A stretch of 64,000 nt of DNA from Asterella californica (GCA_036924285.1 JAYKYS010000011.1:434001-498000); one strand, 5' to 3'; positions 9,641 through 22,715 are shown, numbered from the stretch's first letter. The notes: a model not told the origin generated them from the letters alone. Numbers and translations: made by a program.

Positions 9641-11168
9641 GAACTTGACATGGCCACCTTACTATCACCAAGTGAATGATGTCAACAAACGTGAGATCTT
9701 GCGCCCTCAGTAGTAAAATATCTGACGATCATGCTTGCTGATATCCTCTAATAGCTGATATAGACAACAACTCAAGATATCTCTGCACCAAACGTGTCAC
9801 ATGACGCAATGAGATGCGTCTCGCAACCTCATCTCTCTCCACATACAAGTATCATTGTACTTGTATGCATGCTTGCAATACTACAGCCAAACATGTGATG
9901 ATCTCTCCAAACAGCTCCAGCACACATACACCCTCCTCTGGATACTGCCACACAATGGGAGTCGTATCCAACAGTGATAAGGTCACAAGGTCGGACAAAG
10001 ACTTCACTCCAAGCTTGCTGCACCAACCAATCAGCATACTGATGCAACTCTCCACTCGAACTCCAGAGTGAAACATCCAAGGCAGATGGTACTGCCATAG
10101 TCATACTAAGCATGTCCTCCATCTCCTCAAAGATTGGAGTATCTGCCGCATGGACATTGTCTTCTAACAACTCGCATGGCCAAGTGATGACCGAACTGAA
10201 TTCTACAACGGATGTCATCATCTCTGGTGTAGGCTCCGTTGTCCCAACTCTAGCACTGAATCGCACTGGTAAGCAGCTCATTCATCTCTCATCAGACTGC
10301 CAACCTGGTTTGTAAGATGTTGTCTCCACTCAATAGTTGATCATGAACCTTATCGGATATAACACAGCACATCCAACCAATACATCATAAGACTCTACGG
10401 CCATAACGATGACCTTGGTCCTCACCATGGAGCCATCCGTAAGATGATCTGGTAGATCTCTCATAGTCAGCATGTCGCATGTCATGTGTAGAGCTGTAGT
10501 TCCTAATCCCCTTAGAGATGTCTGCAACTGGAATGGACATCTCTCTACCTCGGACTTCCTCAGACCCAAACCAATACACGTCGTCTTTCCCAACATCAAC
10601 GGTTGGACTCCAGAGTGTAACAAGACTTTCTGTGGTCGATACACGTTCCTTGAAGGTGCCACCAAACAGAAGATACACCTTCTGTTGTCCAACAACACCA
10701 CACTGGTGCCAAATCAGCACGGTCAATCGCCGGCCTAGCTGGTAACTCATCTGAACATGGCATCCGTTGCTTGTCAAGTATCACTAGTAGCTGTCTTGAT
10801 TCTTGACTCCATGGACACATCTACCGTCTCTCGCTGGACCACCTCAGTACTGGAGGTAACTACATCCTCACTCTCATTGAACGTGGCCACCAACTGGAAC
10901 ATTGGAGCCAAGTTGACTCTCAATGCCCTCATATCCGTGGCTGAAAATAGTGGGACTCGGAAAACTGCTATAGCCGTCCCCAACATCGGATTCGACGTCG
11001 CGTCAGCAGACGTCGAGAGTTGTCTCGCATCACTCCCACTCCTGGATGTCGATCTCTCTAACTCCATTGCACCATCGGTAGATCCGTTTAGGAACCATAG
11101 ACGTGGTCTTCAACGCCTTGAGAACGTGAATGACTGAGGAAGCATGACCTATCAATCAGCCTCCACGC
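9641..11168 (-). pseudogene. Protease and truncated DNA methyltransferase of element B
   Basis: Clear homologue of the protease-methyltransferase frame of A, broken by stops and frameshifts. The protease motif reads HSG instead of DSG, so the catalytic Asp is lost. Methyltransferase motif I is ELFGE instead of ELFGG. Motif II (VERDE) and motif IV (RWPCQ) are still readable. Immediately after motif IV (about 9640) the sequence jumps to the RT connection region, so motifs VI-X are deleted. The right edge is the insertion point of the solo LTR (target ACGC at 11165-11168). The protein is non-functional. Confidence 0.8.
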
Positions 11169-11297
11169 TGTCGGAGTGTGATCCGTCTACCTAGGAAAGC
11201 GCCGGTGTCGTGTCATTTGGCGGCTACATGCTTGACTTCTACTCCGACGCTTAGGTTTGATAGTTCTAGAAGTTAGCTCATATTACTTCTAGTCCTT

Positions 11298-11306
11298 TAT
11301 ATATAT
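11298..11306 (+). promoter_or_regulatory. TATA-like box in the C LTR
   Basis: TATATATAT about 93 bp into the LTR and about 520 bp before the AATAAA, a plausible start of the R region. The 3' LTR has the same box near 18598. Confidence 0.5.
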
Positions 11307-11822
11307 GTTTGACACCTTTGCATATGGTGTTAATACTATTTTGAGTCCTAGTAGGTTGATAGTATGTTAGTTATCTTGTTCAAGCATTTGTGCGCTTGTG
11401 CAAGTGACTTCTTACTTGTCTATGATGTTCAATGTACATAACTTAGGGTTTCCATGCTGATAGGGGTTTGAGCTCATGGGTTGTACTTACTTGTCGCCCA
11501 TGCGCGCTTTCTAGCTAATTTAAGTTATTTTTCAAGGCTATATGTCATTTTAGGTAGTTTAAGTTTTACGCTGGCACTCTAGGGGGCTTGACGTGGTAGC
11601 CTATGAGTGTAGATAAGTTACCAGGTAGTTTAAGGCACAAAAGGACAGTCAAGTGGAGCTATGAACTCCCATTGGTCCATTTTTGTAAAACTCTAAGTTT
11701 AGAAACAGAGCTCTAGAGGAGAGTTCGAGATTTTGGTGAGGGATCTTCGAAATCTGAGAACACAGGAAGAGAGAGCTCGTCGTGCCAAGCACTGTCAGTG
11801 AAAGTTTTGCTCGATTTGGATC

Positions 11823-11828
11823 AATAAA
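11823..11828 (+). promoter_or_regulatory. Polyadenylation signal AATAAA in the C LTR
   Basis: AATAAA in the context GATCAATAAAC. It is conserved in every LTR of this family in the window, including the divergent ones at 1-549 and 61091-62371, which supports a function in ending the element's RNA. Confidence 0.55.
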
Positions 11829-12582
11829 CAAGGAGTTATGCCCAATTGAAGTTCGGATTGTGTCAAAACTACATCACTTTTGTTGATTTTGGGGTTTTCG
11901 GTGCCAATTGCAGCAGAATTGAGGAAATCACTTCAAAACTTCGTGGTTGCGTTCACTGTCAGGAGGGCTACGACTGTCCAAAAAGTTTCGAATCATTTGA
12001 GTAACTGAGTAATTCAGGGCGGCCGCTGAAGCAGAGGGGGTCCGAAAAGCTCTTAATCTAGAGCAGCGACTTTAGAGAAGGAGATCTAGAATTCTACAAA
12101 CAATCAGGAGTCCCAACTTCACAGGGATGTTCAGAATCCTGTAGACTTCAAATACTGTGAGAAGATTTGAAATTCATCAGGCCAATTCTCTATTCTATGT
12201 CTGAATAGCTGTCTAGGTACCAGAAATTGCCATAATTCTCTTATTCAGAACTTTTCTGTCAACATCTCGGTGCTAGAATTCAATCTCAGGTTGAAACTTC
12301 GTGTGTGTGTTCAGTAGTGCCTCATTTACATGTAGGGGAAGTTTAGAAGTCTAAACCTTCATAGTTTTCCTCTCTTTGAGTGTCAAAGTTCACCGCTTAA
12401 TCCTATTACTACCAGTGAGACCTAAATTTTGCTTTTTGAGCATATCAGAGGATCCTACACTCCTGTGTGAGTGTTTATAGCTCATGTTGTGACCTGAAAG
12501 CCAACCCCTTGAGTAAACAACCACAGCCAGAAGCCCGGCGCTTTCCTAGATAGACGGATCACACTCCGACATACTCTTTTTT

Positions 12583-12600
12583 TGGTGAACTCGACGTGAA
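12583..12600 (+). other. Putative primer binding site of element C
   Basis: TGGTGAACTCGACGTGAA begins 11 bp after the LTR. The same 18 bases occur in the same position in D (46702-46719) and H (30301-30318) although the surrounding leader differs. It starts with the TGG expected to pair with a tRNA CCA end. I do not recognise the tRNA. Confidence 0.5.
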
Positions 12601-12647
12601 ACACCTAGGGTGGGAGTTTTCTTGAGAGTGTTACAGGATCAGATATC

Positions 12648-14992
12648 ATGGCCAACCAAGGATCATCAAGTGGAGGTGCTGCTGCTGCTCAGCAACCTGT
12701 TCAGTTTGATGCTCCTACGATGAAGATGTTCCAAGCTTTTCACATGTTTATGCAGCAGCAGCAGAGCACAGAGAGGAAAGAGGTGTTAGCAACCAAGGCG
12801 TTGCAATCTGTGGTGCATCAGATGGATCAGTTCAAGGGTACAGATATTTCCAAGTATGTGCGATACTATGCTAGGGAGATGGAGGTGAACAAGGTACCTG
12901 AGAAGGAGATGGTGGAGAACTTTGAGCTTGCTGTTGTCCCTGAGATTCGTGGGCGTGTGAAGGAGCTCAAGCAGCAGCAAGGACAAAGTTGGGAGAGCTT
13001 TATGCGAGCTTTGAAGGAGGAGTACTACACTGAAGATTCAGAGAAGGTGACCAAGAGAACATTCTTGGAGTGGGTGGTGAAGCCTAACAAAGGTTTGTCT
13101 GTAAATGAGTTGTTAAGGGAGTTTGACGTCAGTATGCTCAGCTTTCTAGGACAGAAAAGCTTACACTAGAGGTGGAGAAGACATAGCTTTTTCTACAAGC
13201 AGCGGACGTGACTATTCAGAAGAAGCTTGAGCTGTTGTTGGAAGACAAGAGTGAGGAGAGAGGATTGAAGACTGATTGGAAGGAGGTTGAAGAGGCTGTT
13301 TCTTTGCTGACCAAGAGACAGAGAAGAAGGGACAAGGTGGTGGTAAGTGAAGCAGCACCTCTCATAATTCCTGTCAAGCAGTTGCCTACTAAACCCGCTT
13401 TGGTAATTGCTAGAGAGGAAGACTCACCGCTTGATGAGTTGATTAAGGGTATGAAGGAGCTTAAGCTTAAGCTCACTAGGTTAGAAGAGAAGGAGCAGAA
13501 TGTACAACCTGCTATGCAGAGACCTCAAATGAGAGAAGGCTTTGTTCATCGTTGTATATGGTGTGATAGCCTAGACCATGTAAGAAGAGATTGTGAGGAG
13601 TTTTCAGATGCATTGAGGAAGGATCTGATCTTCTTCAAAGATGGTAAGATCCATCTGAGAAAGACTGGGATGACGTTGGGAACCAACTTTGGCAAGGGTG
13701 GTATGAAGAGACTTGTGAATGAGATATCAGCATCACATGCTGTTTCTCTTGTGAATGCTGCTACCTGTGGAGTGAAAGTGGAGATGGAGAGAGAGAAAGG
13801 GACTACTGGGTTGTGGTCTGATGTAGTGCGGTCCGTAGCTAGAACAGAGCTAGACAAGGATGTGCTACGAAGGGTTGGCAACTCAATTAGAGAAACTACA
13901 GGATGGAATGACCCTGTAGACACTATGTCAGTGCATGCTTATGTTGCAAGAAGTCATCATGAAGCTGTACTAGAAGAAAAACGCAGGAGAGAGGATGCAG
14001 GTGAGGCTTCTACAGCCAAACGACCTGCTACAAGGAGTGAAAGGGTTAGACCAGAGGCAAGGCAGGAGACAACACCTACTCGGGAGGAGACTATGGAGGA
14101 TCTACCACCTACAACACCAAAGGAGAAGGAGAGAAGCAAGGAGAAGGGTAAGATGTCTGCATACAAACTTCAGTCTGACATTGAGATTGCTACAGACCTG
14201 AAGCAGGTGTTAGAGAATCGTATCTTGAATGGGAAGATTGAGTTTACTTTGGGTGAGATTCTTGGGATTGCAAAACGTGAGTTCCATGAGGTTATCATAG
14301 ATATCATCAAGAGGAAATGTCAGATTTTGGGTGAAGCAGCTACGCTTAACGCTCTAGGGACCAAACTGTCGGAGGATGAGGAAGATGAGATTTCTGGTTA
14401 CTGCTCTCAAGTATCAGAAGGGAGATCGTATCAGCACGTGAGGTTTGAAGATGAGATAGAAGCATCACAGAAGAGCCATTATTCTCACAACCATTGGACG
14501 AGAGCAACCACAGAGACATTGGTGAAGTTGGGAGATCTAGAGGAACCTGTGGTGGCATTGATTGATCACGGTTCAGAGATTAATCTGATGTCTAAGGAGC
14601 TGTACAAGCGTGGGAGGTGGCCCATAGACACCGACCATGGATGGCTTATTCGTGCTGCCAACAACCAGAGGGGAGAACTCTATGGTGCTTGTCCCAACAT
14701 CAAGGTAACTGTGGGTGACATCAGTGATGTTCAGAATTTTTTTGTGCAAGACATGTCAACCTATCCTATCATTCTAGGGCAGCCTTACATTACTGCTGTT
14801 AGAATGGAGACACGAATTATGGATGATGGTTCAGCTTATGCTAGGATACGTAGTAGAGATGGTAGAAGAGCTGTTCAGTTTTTGACTGTTGCTGCAGAAC
14901 ATGAGAGGAATCGTGATAGCTTGAGAGACCGTCCACTACCTAAGATTACTCAGGAGTTTAGAGAGTCTAGGGTTTTGGCAGAGTACCATTGA
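12648..14992 (+). pseudogene. Gag-protease of element C (frameshifted)
   Basis: Homologous along its length to the 790-codon Gag-protease of D: a Gln-rich N-terminus, a capsid-like helical region, the zinc knuckle CIWCDSLDHVRRDC, a basic/acidic linker, and a protease with DHGSEINLM and YPIILGQPY. A 1-nt deletion near 13128 (GACGTCAG against GATCGTCAA in D) shifts the frame after about 160 residues. A TAG follows just downstream in the original frame, and the reading resumes at 13208. Near the end, one G is missing from the slippery run (AGGG instead of AGGGG in D), so the protein ends prematurely in EYH and the -1 frameshift site is out of phase. Confidence 0.9.
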
Positions 14993-17900
14993 AGAGCGAG
15001 ACTTCAACGGTACAGTAGAGATAGGATTCTCGCCTGATCCAGTAAAGCAGGAAGCTTTATCCACTAGCTTCTTAGGATTGAAGTCATATGGATCAGTGTG
15101 TTATAGGAAGGTTGAGAATCTGAAGAGGTTTGAGAGGTAACATGTGAAGTGTGTACAACAGTCTTTGTGGGATAGTGGAGAGTTAGCAAGAGATGAATAC
15201 ATATCTGGAGTGTTTGAAGAGCACTATTTGATATATACTATAGGGGAGTTGAAATCTATAGTAGAAAGTTCTATAGATGATGTAGATAGAGTTGTGAGTG
15301 TGAGCTCCAAGGAGCTTTATGATGTAATTGATAAGTTTATAGATCGACAAGAGGTGTATGTGGAGACCAAGTACAAGTCAGTGGCAAAGAAAGTCAAACC
15401 AGTGGCTTTGTCTTTACCACTCGATTACAATCAGAAGATGGAGCAAGCTGCACGAGAACCGACGCTCAGAGGACCGAGAAGAATTGGGCACCAGTTCACA
15501 GAAACAACACTGAAGGAGCTGAGGATTGGAGGTGATGGATTTCTTACTGAGCAAGAGAAGAAGAGCTTCAGGGAGATGCTATCTAGGCATGGTAAGGCGT
15601 TTGCGTTTATGTCACATGAAGTAGGATGTGTAGATCCAAGTGTAGTTGCACCTATGGCAATCTTTACTATATCGCATGTGCCTTGGAATCTACGTCCTAT
15701 CCCTGTACATAGAGCTCATCTACCAAAGTTGATAGACTTGCTCAATGAGAGGATTAGGATGGGTATCTTGGAACCGTCTATAGCTCCCTATTCTAGCAGA
15801 TGGTTTACTGTTCCGAAGAAGAGTGGAGCTTTGAGATTCATTCAAGATATGCAGCCAGTTAACAAGGTGACTATCAGGAATATGGGTATAGGACCTATTG
15901 TAGACGAGTTTGCAGAGGCTTTTGCTGGTCATGCTATCTATTCCATGGGAGACTTATTATCCTCTGAGAGTAGAGACTTGACTACAATGAGGACACCTTT
16001 GGGGTTACTAAGGATGTGCATCTTACCGCAAGGTGCTACCAATTCGGTAGCACATATGATGAATGGCATGAACAAAGTTTTGAGAGATTTCATTCCTGAA
16101 AAAACTATGCCATTCCTTGATGATGTGCCGATCAAAGGGTGTGCTGAGGAGGAGAAGAATGAGGTAATGGATCAGAGGGGGTGCCGTAAGTTTGTTGCAG
16201 ATCATATAGTTGACTGCGATAAGATATTGAGTCGACTAGAGGAGATTCATTTGACTTTATGAGGAGCAAAGTCTGTATTTGGAGAACAAGAGGTGTTGAT
16301 TGTGGGGCACCTATGTGGATCTTATGGTCGGAAACCTTGTCCAAACAAGGTTGATGTCATTCGAAGAATGAAGGAGACGTGTGGATCGGTTACCGAGGTG
16401 AGAAGGTTTCTAGGTGCATGTGTGTTTTACCATATATGGATTCCACACTTTGCTCATGTAGCAGATCCGTTGTACAAGCTGCTGAGGAAGGGGCAAAGAT
16501 TTCAGTGGCAAGAGGAGCAAAGCGAGTCTATGAAGAAGTTGAAGGATCTGTTGTCTTCACCACCAACTCTACGGAAGGTAACATATGAGTTGGGCAGATA
16601 TGTTATCATTACTGTTGATACTAGTCCTATTGGCATTGGATGGGCTGTAGGACATGATGACAAGGATGGAAACAGATATGTGGTGCGTTTTGGAGCTAAG
16701 GTGTTAAGTTCACGACAGAGAGACTACCCTCATGTCAAGAGAGAGCTATGGGGAGTAGTTACTGCGATGAAGAGTGATAAGGAATACTTGATAGGAGCAC
16801 CTGTGGTTGTGGAGACAGATTGTTTACCTCTCTTGGGAATGATCACTAGCTGTACAACTCCAGATATTGCTATGTTGAGGTGGATAGCATATATCAAGTC
16901 CTTGAACCCAGAGTTTAGACATATTGCAGGAAAAGACAATCCGGTGGCAGATATGTTATCAAGGGCTAGGTATTACGATGAGAAGGAAATGATAGATGAC
17001 CAGGAGGATGTGGGAACAGAGTTCTATTCTAGTGTTCTTGCTACAGAAGATAGAAGCTGTTTTGCAGCTCCATTGGAGTTATTTGAGGAAACTATGTATG
17101 ATGACGAGTGGTTGGATCTTAGGCGCTATTTGAGTTCACTGGAAAGACAAGAAGGCTGGTCTGATGCAGATTTCAAGAGGATCCGTAGAATAGCTTATGG
17201 TTACTTTTTACATGGAGGACATCTATGGAAGCGCCCTAAGCTACAAGGAGGTATACCGCAGCGAGTGGTATGTGACTTGGAATTGCAGCAGAAGCTGATC
17301 AAGGAGTTCCATGAGAGTTTATGGGCTGGTCATAGAGAGTTTGGGCTACATTTGCCAAGATGAAGGAAAAGTATTGGTGGAAGGGTATGTATAAGGATGT
17401 AGTACAGTTTGTTTCATCCTGTATACCTTGCCAGATGTACTCCAATGTACGCCATCGTGATGGATTGCATCCTACTTATCCGTTAGCCATTCATTATAAA
17501 TGGGTAGTTGATCTGGTAACTATGTCATTTGGACTTGGACAAATGAGGTATCTAGTCTTGGCTAGAGAAGATCTATCTAACCAAGTCGAAGGCCGTGCTC
17601 TGAGGACGAAGACCAGTGCTAGTGTCTGCCGCTTTCTACTTGAAGATGTTATTTGTAGATATGGATATGTGGGAAAGATCACTGCAGATAGGGGTGAGCT
17701 GGATGCACAAGAAGCAGTTGAGTTCTTCAAGCGATTGGGAATCAAGTTGACGTTAACCACTGCTTACAATCCTGAAGGGAATGGCAAGAGCGAAAGAGGT
17801 CATCCGCCAATCATCAAAGCTTTGGTAAAAGCTTGCAAGGGTAAGATCCGTGAGTGGCCTAGACTGCTACCATTTGCTTTGTGGGCAGATCGTACAACTC

Positions 17901-18457
17901 ATAGTACCGTTACAGGTTACATGCCAGCAGAGTTGATATTAGGGCAAAAACCTGTGATGCCGATTGAGGAGGTTGTGCCTACTTGGAATGTTTTGTCATG
18001 GGAAGATGGTAGAAGTACGGAGGATCTTCTTGCATTAAGGATCCAGCAGTTAGAACGAAGACTTGAGGATGTTGCCAAAGCTGTGGAAAGGTTAAAGACT
18101 GCTAGAGAGAGAAACAAAGGCAGATTTGATAGAACGCATAGATTACGACCCAAACCAGTTAAGGAAGGTGATTGGGTGTTAGTCTATGATAGTAGTCTTG
18201 ATAATCAGCATAGCGCTATCAGAAAGTTTTCCAAGAGATGGTTCGGACCTTATGTGGTGTTAGAAGTTTATGATAATGCCACATACTCTTTGAGAGAGTT
18301 AGATGGTGCAGTGCTCAAGATACCAGTCGCAGGGAAGAGAATCAAGCTCTTTAGAAGGAGAGGGGATGACCAGAACATTGCAGAGCTTACTGAGGATGAA
18401 GCTGAAGACTCAATGGAGGTTGAAGATGAATTTGAAGCTGAAGCTGAAGAGTCTTGA
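14977..18457 (+). pseudogene. Pol of element C (RT, RNase H, integrase; several lesions)
   Basis: Same domain order as Pol of D. Lesions: TAA at about 15138 (CAA in D); a 24-bp in-frame deletion in RT motif A that removes the eight residues YSGYDQFQ including part of the catalytic palm; TGA at about 16260 (TCA in D); a 1-nt deletion near 17345 at the start of the integrase zinc finger. RNase H, the FLDD active site and the DDE core (VVDLV, ADRGEL, GKSERG) are otherwise preserved. The acidic C-terminal tail ends EAEES as in D. Confidence 0.9.
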
Positions 18458-18493
18458 TCTGGATCTGGCACATACCGGAGGATGTGCAGGTTC

Positions 18494-18505
18494 AGAGGGG
18501 GTGGA
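18494..18505 (+). other. Polypurine tract of element C
   Basis: AGAGGGGGTGGA immediately precedes the 3' LTR. It is the expected plus-strand primer. D has the same tract in the same place. Confidence 0.85.
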
Positions 18506-19868
18506 TGTCGCGCCATTTGACGGCTACATGCTTGACTTCTACTCCGACGCTTAGGTTTGATAGTTCTAGAAGTTAGCTCATATTACTTCTAGTCCTTTAT
18601 ATATATGTTTGAAACCTTTGCATACGGTGTTAATACTATTTTGAGTCCTAGTAGGTTGATAGTATGTTAGTTGTCTTGTTCAAGCATTTGTGCGCTTGTG
18701 CAAGTGACTTCTTACTTGTCTATGATGTTCAATGTACATAACTTAGGGTTTCCATGCTGATAGGGGTTTGAGCTCATGGGTTGTACTTACTTGTCGCCCA
18801 TGCACGCTTTCTAGCTAATTTAAGTTATTTTTCAAGGCTATATGTCATTTTAGGTAGTTTAAGTTTTACGCTGGCACTCTAGGGGGCTTGACGTGGTAGC
18901 CTATGAGTGTAGATAAGTTACCAGGTAGTTTAAGGCACAAAATGACAGTCAAGTGGAGCTATGAACTCCCATTGGTCCATTTTTGTAAAACTCTAAGTTT
19001 AGAAACAGAGCTCTAGAGGAGAGTTCGAGATTTTGGTGAGGGATCTTCGAAATCTGAGAACACAGGAAGAGAGAGCTGGTCGTGCCAAGCACTGTCAGTG
19101 AAAGTTTTGCTCGATTTGGATCAATAAACAAGGAGTTATGCCCAATTGAAGTTCGGATTGTGTCAAAACTACATCACTTTTGTTGATTTTGGGGTTTTCG
19201 GTGCCAATTGCAGCAGAATTGAGGAAATCACTTCAAAACTTCGTTGCGTTCACTGTCAGGAGGACTACGACTGTCCAAAAAGTTTTGAATCATTTGAGTA
19301 ACTGAGTAATTCAGGGCGGCCGCTGAAGCAGAGGGGGTCTGAAAAGCTCTTAATCTAGAGCAGCGACTTTAGAGAAGGAGATCTGGAGTTCTACAAAAAA
19401 TCAGGAGTCCTAACTTCACAGGGATGTTCAGCATCCTGTAGACTTCAAATACTGTGAGAAGATTTGAAATTCATCGAGCCAATTCTCTGTTCTATGTCTG
19501 AATAGCTGTCTAGGTACCAGAAATTGCCATAATTCTCTTATTCAGAACTTTTCTGTCAACATCTCGGTGCTAGAATTCAATCTCAGGCTGAAACTTCGTG
19601 TGTGTGTTCAGTAGTGCCTCATTTACATGTAGGGGAAGTTTAGAAGTCTAAACCTTCATAGTTTTCCTCTCTTTGAGTGTCAAAGTTCACCGCTTAATCC
19701 TATTACTACCAGTGAGACCTAAATTTTGCTTTTTGAGCATATCAGAGGATCCTACACTCATGTGTGAGTGTTTATAGCTCCTGTTGTGACCTGAAAGCCA
19801 ACCTCTTGAGTAAACAACCACAGCCAGAAGCCCGGCGCTTTCCTAGGTAGACGGATCACACTCCTAAA
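18506..19868 (+). repeat. 3' LTR of element C
   Basis: 1363 bp, starting TGTCGCGCC. It ends CCTAAA before the CCGG duplication. The minus-strand LTR that follows from 19873 makes it one arm of a large inverted repeat. Confidence 0.9.
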
Positions 19869-21228
19869 CCGGGCTTCTGGCTGTGGTTGTTCACTCAAGA
19901 GGTTGGCTTTCAGGTTACAACAGGGGCTATAAACACTCACACAGATGTGTAAGATCTAGTAATATACTCAGAAAGTGAAATTCAGGTCTAGCTAGCAGTA
20001 ACAGGATCCGACGGTGAACTTTGACACTCACGGAGAGGAAAACTATGAAAGTTTAGACTTCTAAACTTCCCCTACATGCAAATGAGGTACTACTGAACTC
20101 ACAGACGAAGTTTCAGCCTGAGATCAAATTCTGACACGGAGATATGAACAGAAAAGTTTTGAGCAAGAAAATTACGGCAATTTCTAGTACCTAGATGGCT
20201 ATTTCGACCTATAACAGAAGATTGGCTCGATCAATTTCAAATATTCTCACAGTATTTGAAGTGTACAGGATGCTGAACATCCTTGTGAAGTTGGGACTCC
20301 TGAATGTACACAGAACTCCAGATCTCCTCCTCTGAAGTCGTTGCTCTAGATTAAGAGATTTTCAGACCCCCTCAGCTTCAGCGGCCGCCCTGAATTACTC
20401 AGTCGCTCAATCGATATGAAACTTCTTGGGAAATCGTAGCCCTGCTGGCAGAGAACACAACCTCGAAGTTTTGAAGCAATTTCCTCAAATCTGCTGCGAG
20501 TGACACTGAAAACCCTAAATCCAACAAAAGTGATTCAATTCTAGCACAATTCGAACTTCAATTGATCATAACTTCGTCTTTATTGCCTCAAATCGATCGA
20601 GAATTTCACTGGAAGTGCTTGGCATGACGAGATCTATCTCCATGTGCTCTCAGATTTCGAAGTCCCCTCACCAAATGCTCGAACTCTCCTTTAGACATCT
20701 GTTTCTAAATTTAGAGTTAAACTAAAGACAAAAACAGACCAATGGGAGTTCATAGCTCCAATTGGCTGTCCTTTAGTGCCCTTATCCACGTGGTAACTCA
20801 ACTTCACTCAAAGGCTACCACCTCAACCTCCTAAAGTGCCAGCGTAAATCTTAAACTTCACGCGAAGGCATGTAAAATAACACGTAACCCTAAAAGATAA
20901 CTTAACAATCTACAAAGCATGCATGGGCAACATGTAAGTACAACCCATGACCTTAAACCCTTACCAGCATGGAAACCCTAAGTTATGTACTTTCACAACA
21001 TAGATAAGCATAATATCATCTGCACAAGCGCAGGAGTGCTTGAACAGGATAGATAACATACTATCAATCTACTAAGACTCAAATATATAACACAATAGTG
21101 TCAACACCGTATGCAAAGGTGTCAAACATATGTATAAAGGACTAGAAGTAATATGAGCTAACTTCTAGAACTACTAAACTCAAGCGTCGGAGTAGAAGTC
21201 TAGCATGTAGCCGTCAAGTAGCGCGACA

Positions 21229-22715
21229 ACGCGTTTTGGATCCAACTCCACCGACGCACCTCATGGCTTAGAGACACGTACTGCACTTAGTCATTGCCGT
21301 AGATGTGTCTCAATCTGCACCACACCAGCCATGAAGTCGAAGTCAACTCCTTCTCGTCCATAAGACGTGGAAGTCTCTGTTCCACCTGATCTCTACTGAA
21401 CCATAGCCATACTACCTATCTTATGCTCCAACTGTTCAATCCGAGCAGCCATATTTGCTTCTGATGTCGTAGCAAGCGGTGGACCGACTGATCTTCTCTC
21501 AGGTGCTGGACCTCTATCTCCAGCTCGACCACCACAGTCTCGTTGAGCTCTGACCTCGTCCAAGATCAACCTTCTCTTGTCGTAGTTCGAAATGGAGATC
21601 AAAACAACGATCACTATTGTGACCTGATCGTCCGCAATGTTCACATTGTCTAGACATCGCTTGACATGTCCCAGTCGTCTCATAACCACCTCTCCTCTGT
21701 GGACAGTCCTTCTGCTGATGAGGACCATCACACATCTAGCAAATACCCACTTGTTTGCTGACTAGAGAAGGACGACATGGGCTTCTGTCCACCAGATCCT
21801 CCAACACCTCCCTAAGATCATGATTGTTCCGCACGATCCTTACCACCACCACCACCACCACCACCACCACGCTGTTGCGTAGCATGTGATCCTCGAGAAG
21901 AGATGGTCGCTCCATGTGATGTCTCTCTGCTGATCTAGCAACCACCAACCTCTCCTCCACCATGTTGAACTCAATCCGCTAAGCGAGATCAAAGACAACC
22001 GTCAACGTCGGAGTGATGTCTCTAAGAGAGTCGCATCTCTTACTCTCTTACGTAGCTCCCGGTCTAGTATCTCATACCGAAACTGGACTGCCGGTGCTTC
22101 CGTCTGCAGACTCATCAACTTGTCGGTCTGTACACCCTGATAGTTCTTCCTCAAACACTGGAAGAATTGAACCACAAGGTTAAACCCTGGTGGTATCTCG
22201 TTCACACTACCACTTGCTCCACTAGTAGTGGACGCACCGTTGGTAAAAGCTACTCTGCCACCCGTGGATGTACCACTACTACTAGCACACAAACTCGTAG
22301 GTGCTACGTCTCCTGAAACTGCGTCAGTAGTGATAGAAACGTAGTTGGGAGACCAATGTTGTCTCCACAACTCAATCTCCACACTGTAGTCTCGTCTGAA
22401 CTCATGCTAATCGTCCATCGGCGGGCCTTCCAAGTGTTGGAACAAACCCTTTCACGCCATGAAAGGTGTAAACAGCTGTGGGTTTTGCATCTATTGCAGA
22501 TCGCACCAACTGTCGAACTCCTGGATGAAGTCATCCAGGTCAATGATACCCACCGTACTCGAGTACCGTCGAGCCTTCGTGGCCCCATAGATCTCGTCCA
22601 TGTCTCACAACAACGGTGTGGCGACACTAGACTCACCATCAGAAAACATACTGTCTGCGTCTAACTCGTCCTCTGGAACAACCGACGACAATGGTGTAGG
22701 TAGTCGGTATCTCAC
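21229..22715 (-). pseudogene. Gag of element B (degenerate)
   Basis: Homologue of the gag of A. Recognisable parts are FFQCLRKNYQG, RELRKRVRDATLL and the second zinc knuckle CEHCGRSGHNSDRC. The first knuckle has lost its leading Cys pair to a stop. A deletion after DKLMSLQ removes the EAFTRMRRL segment, and TGA replaces Trp in the N-terminal part. A CCA run near 21841-21870, reading as Gly codons on the coding strand, is longer than in A. The left edge is the solo LTR insertion. There the codon corresponding to the TAA gag stop of A is AAA, so B read through from gag into protease. Confidence 0.8.

Larger units (their letters stand above)
11206..12571 (+). repeat. 5' LTR of element C
   Basis: 1366 bp from TGTCG to CCGACA. 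It contains the TATA-like promoter and AATAAA signal listed separately. It is homologous to all other TGTCG...CGACA LTRs in the window. Confidence 0.9.
11206..19868 (+). mobile_element. Element C: complete but inactive Ty3/gypsy retrotransposon
   Basis: 5' LTR 11206-12571, primer site, gag-protease, pol, polypurine tract, 3' LTR 18506-19868. The target duplication CCGG is at 11202-11205 and 19869-19872, inside a minus-strand LTR. It is the same family as D, with closely similar proteins, but has about six coding lesions. By eye the two LTRs differ at roughly two dozen sites, clearly more than those of D, so it is older. The last bases of the 3' LTR read CCTAAA instead of CCGACA. Confidence 0.9.
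11169..21228 (-). repeat. Solo LTR in element B, itself interrupted by element C
   Basis: The first 37 bp are at 11169-11205 (TGTCGGAGTG...), and the rest is at 19873-21228, ending GCGACA. Removing C and one copy of its CCGG duplication restores a continuous LTR of about 1.39 kb. It is flanked by ACGC on both sides (11165-11168 and 21229-21232), a 4-bp target duplication. It sits at the gag/protease boundary of B. Confidence 0.85.
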
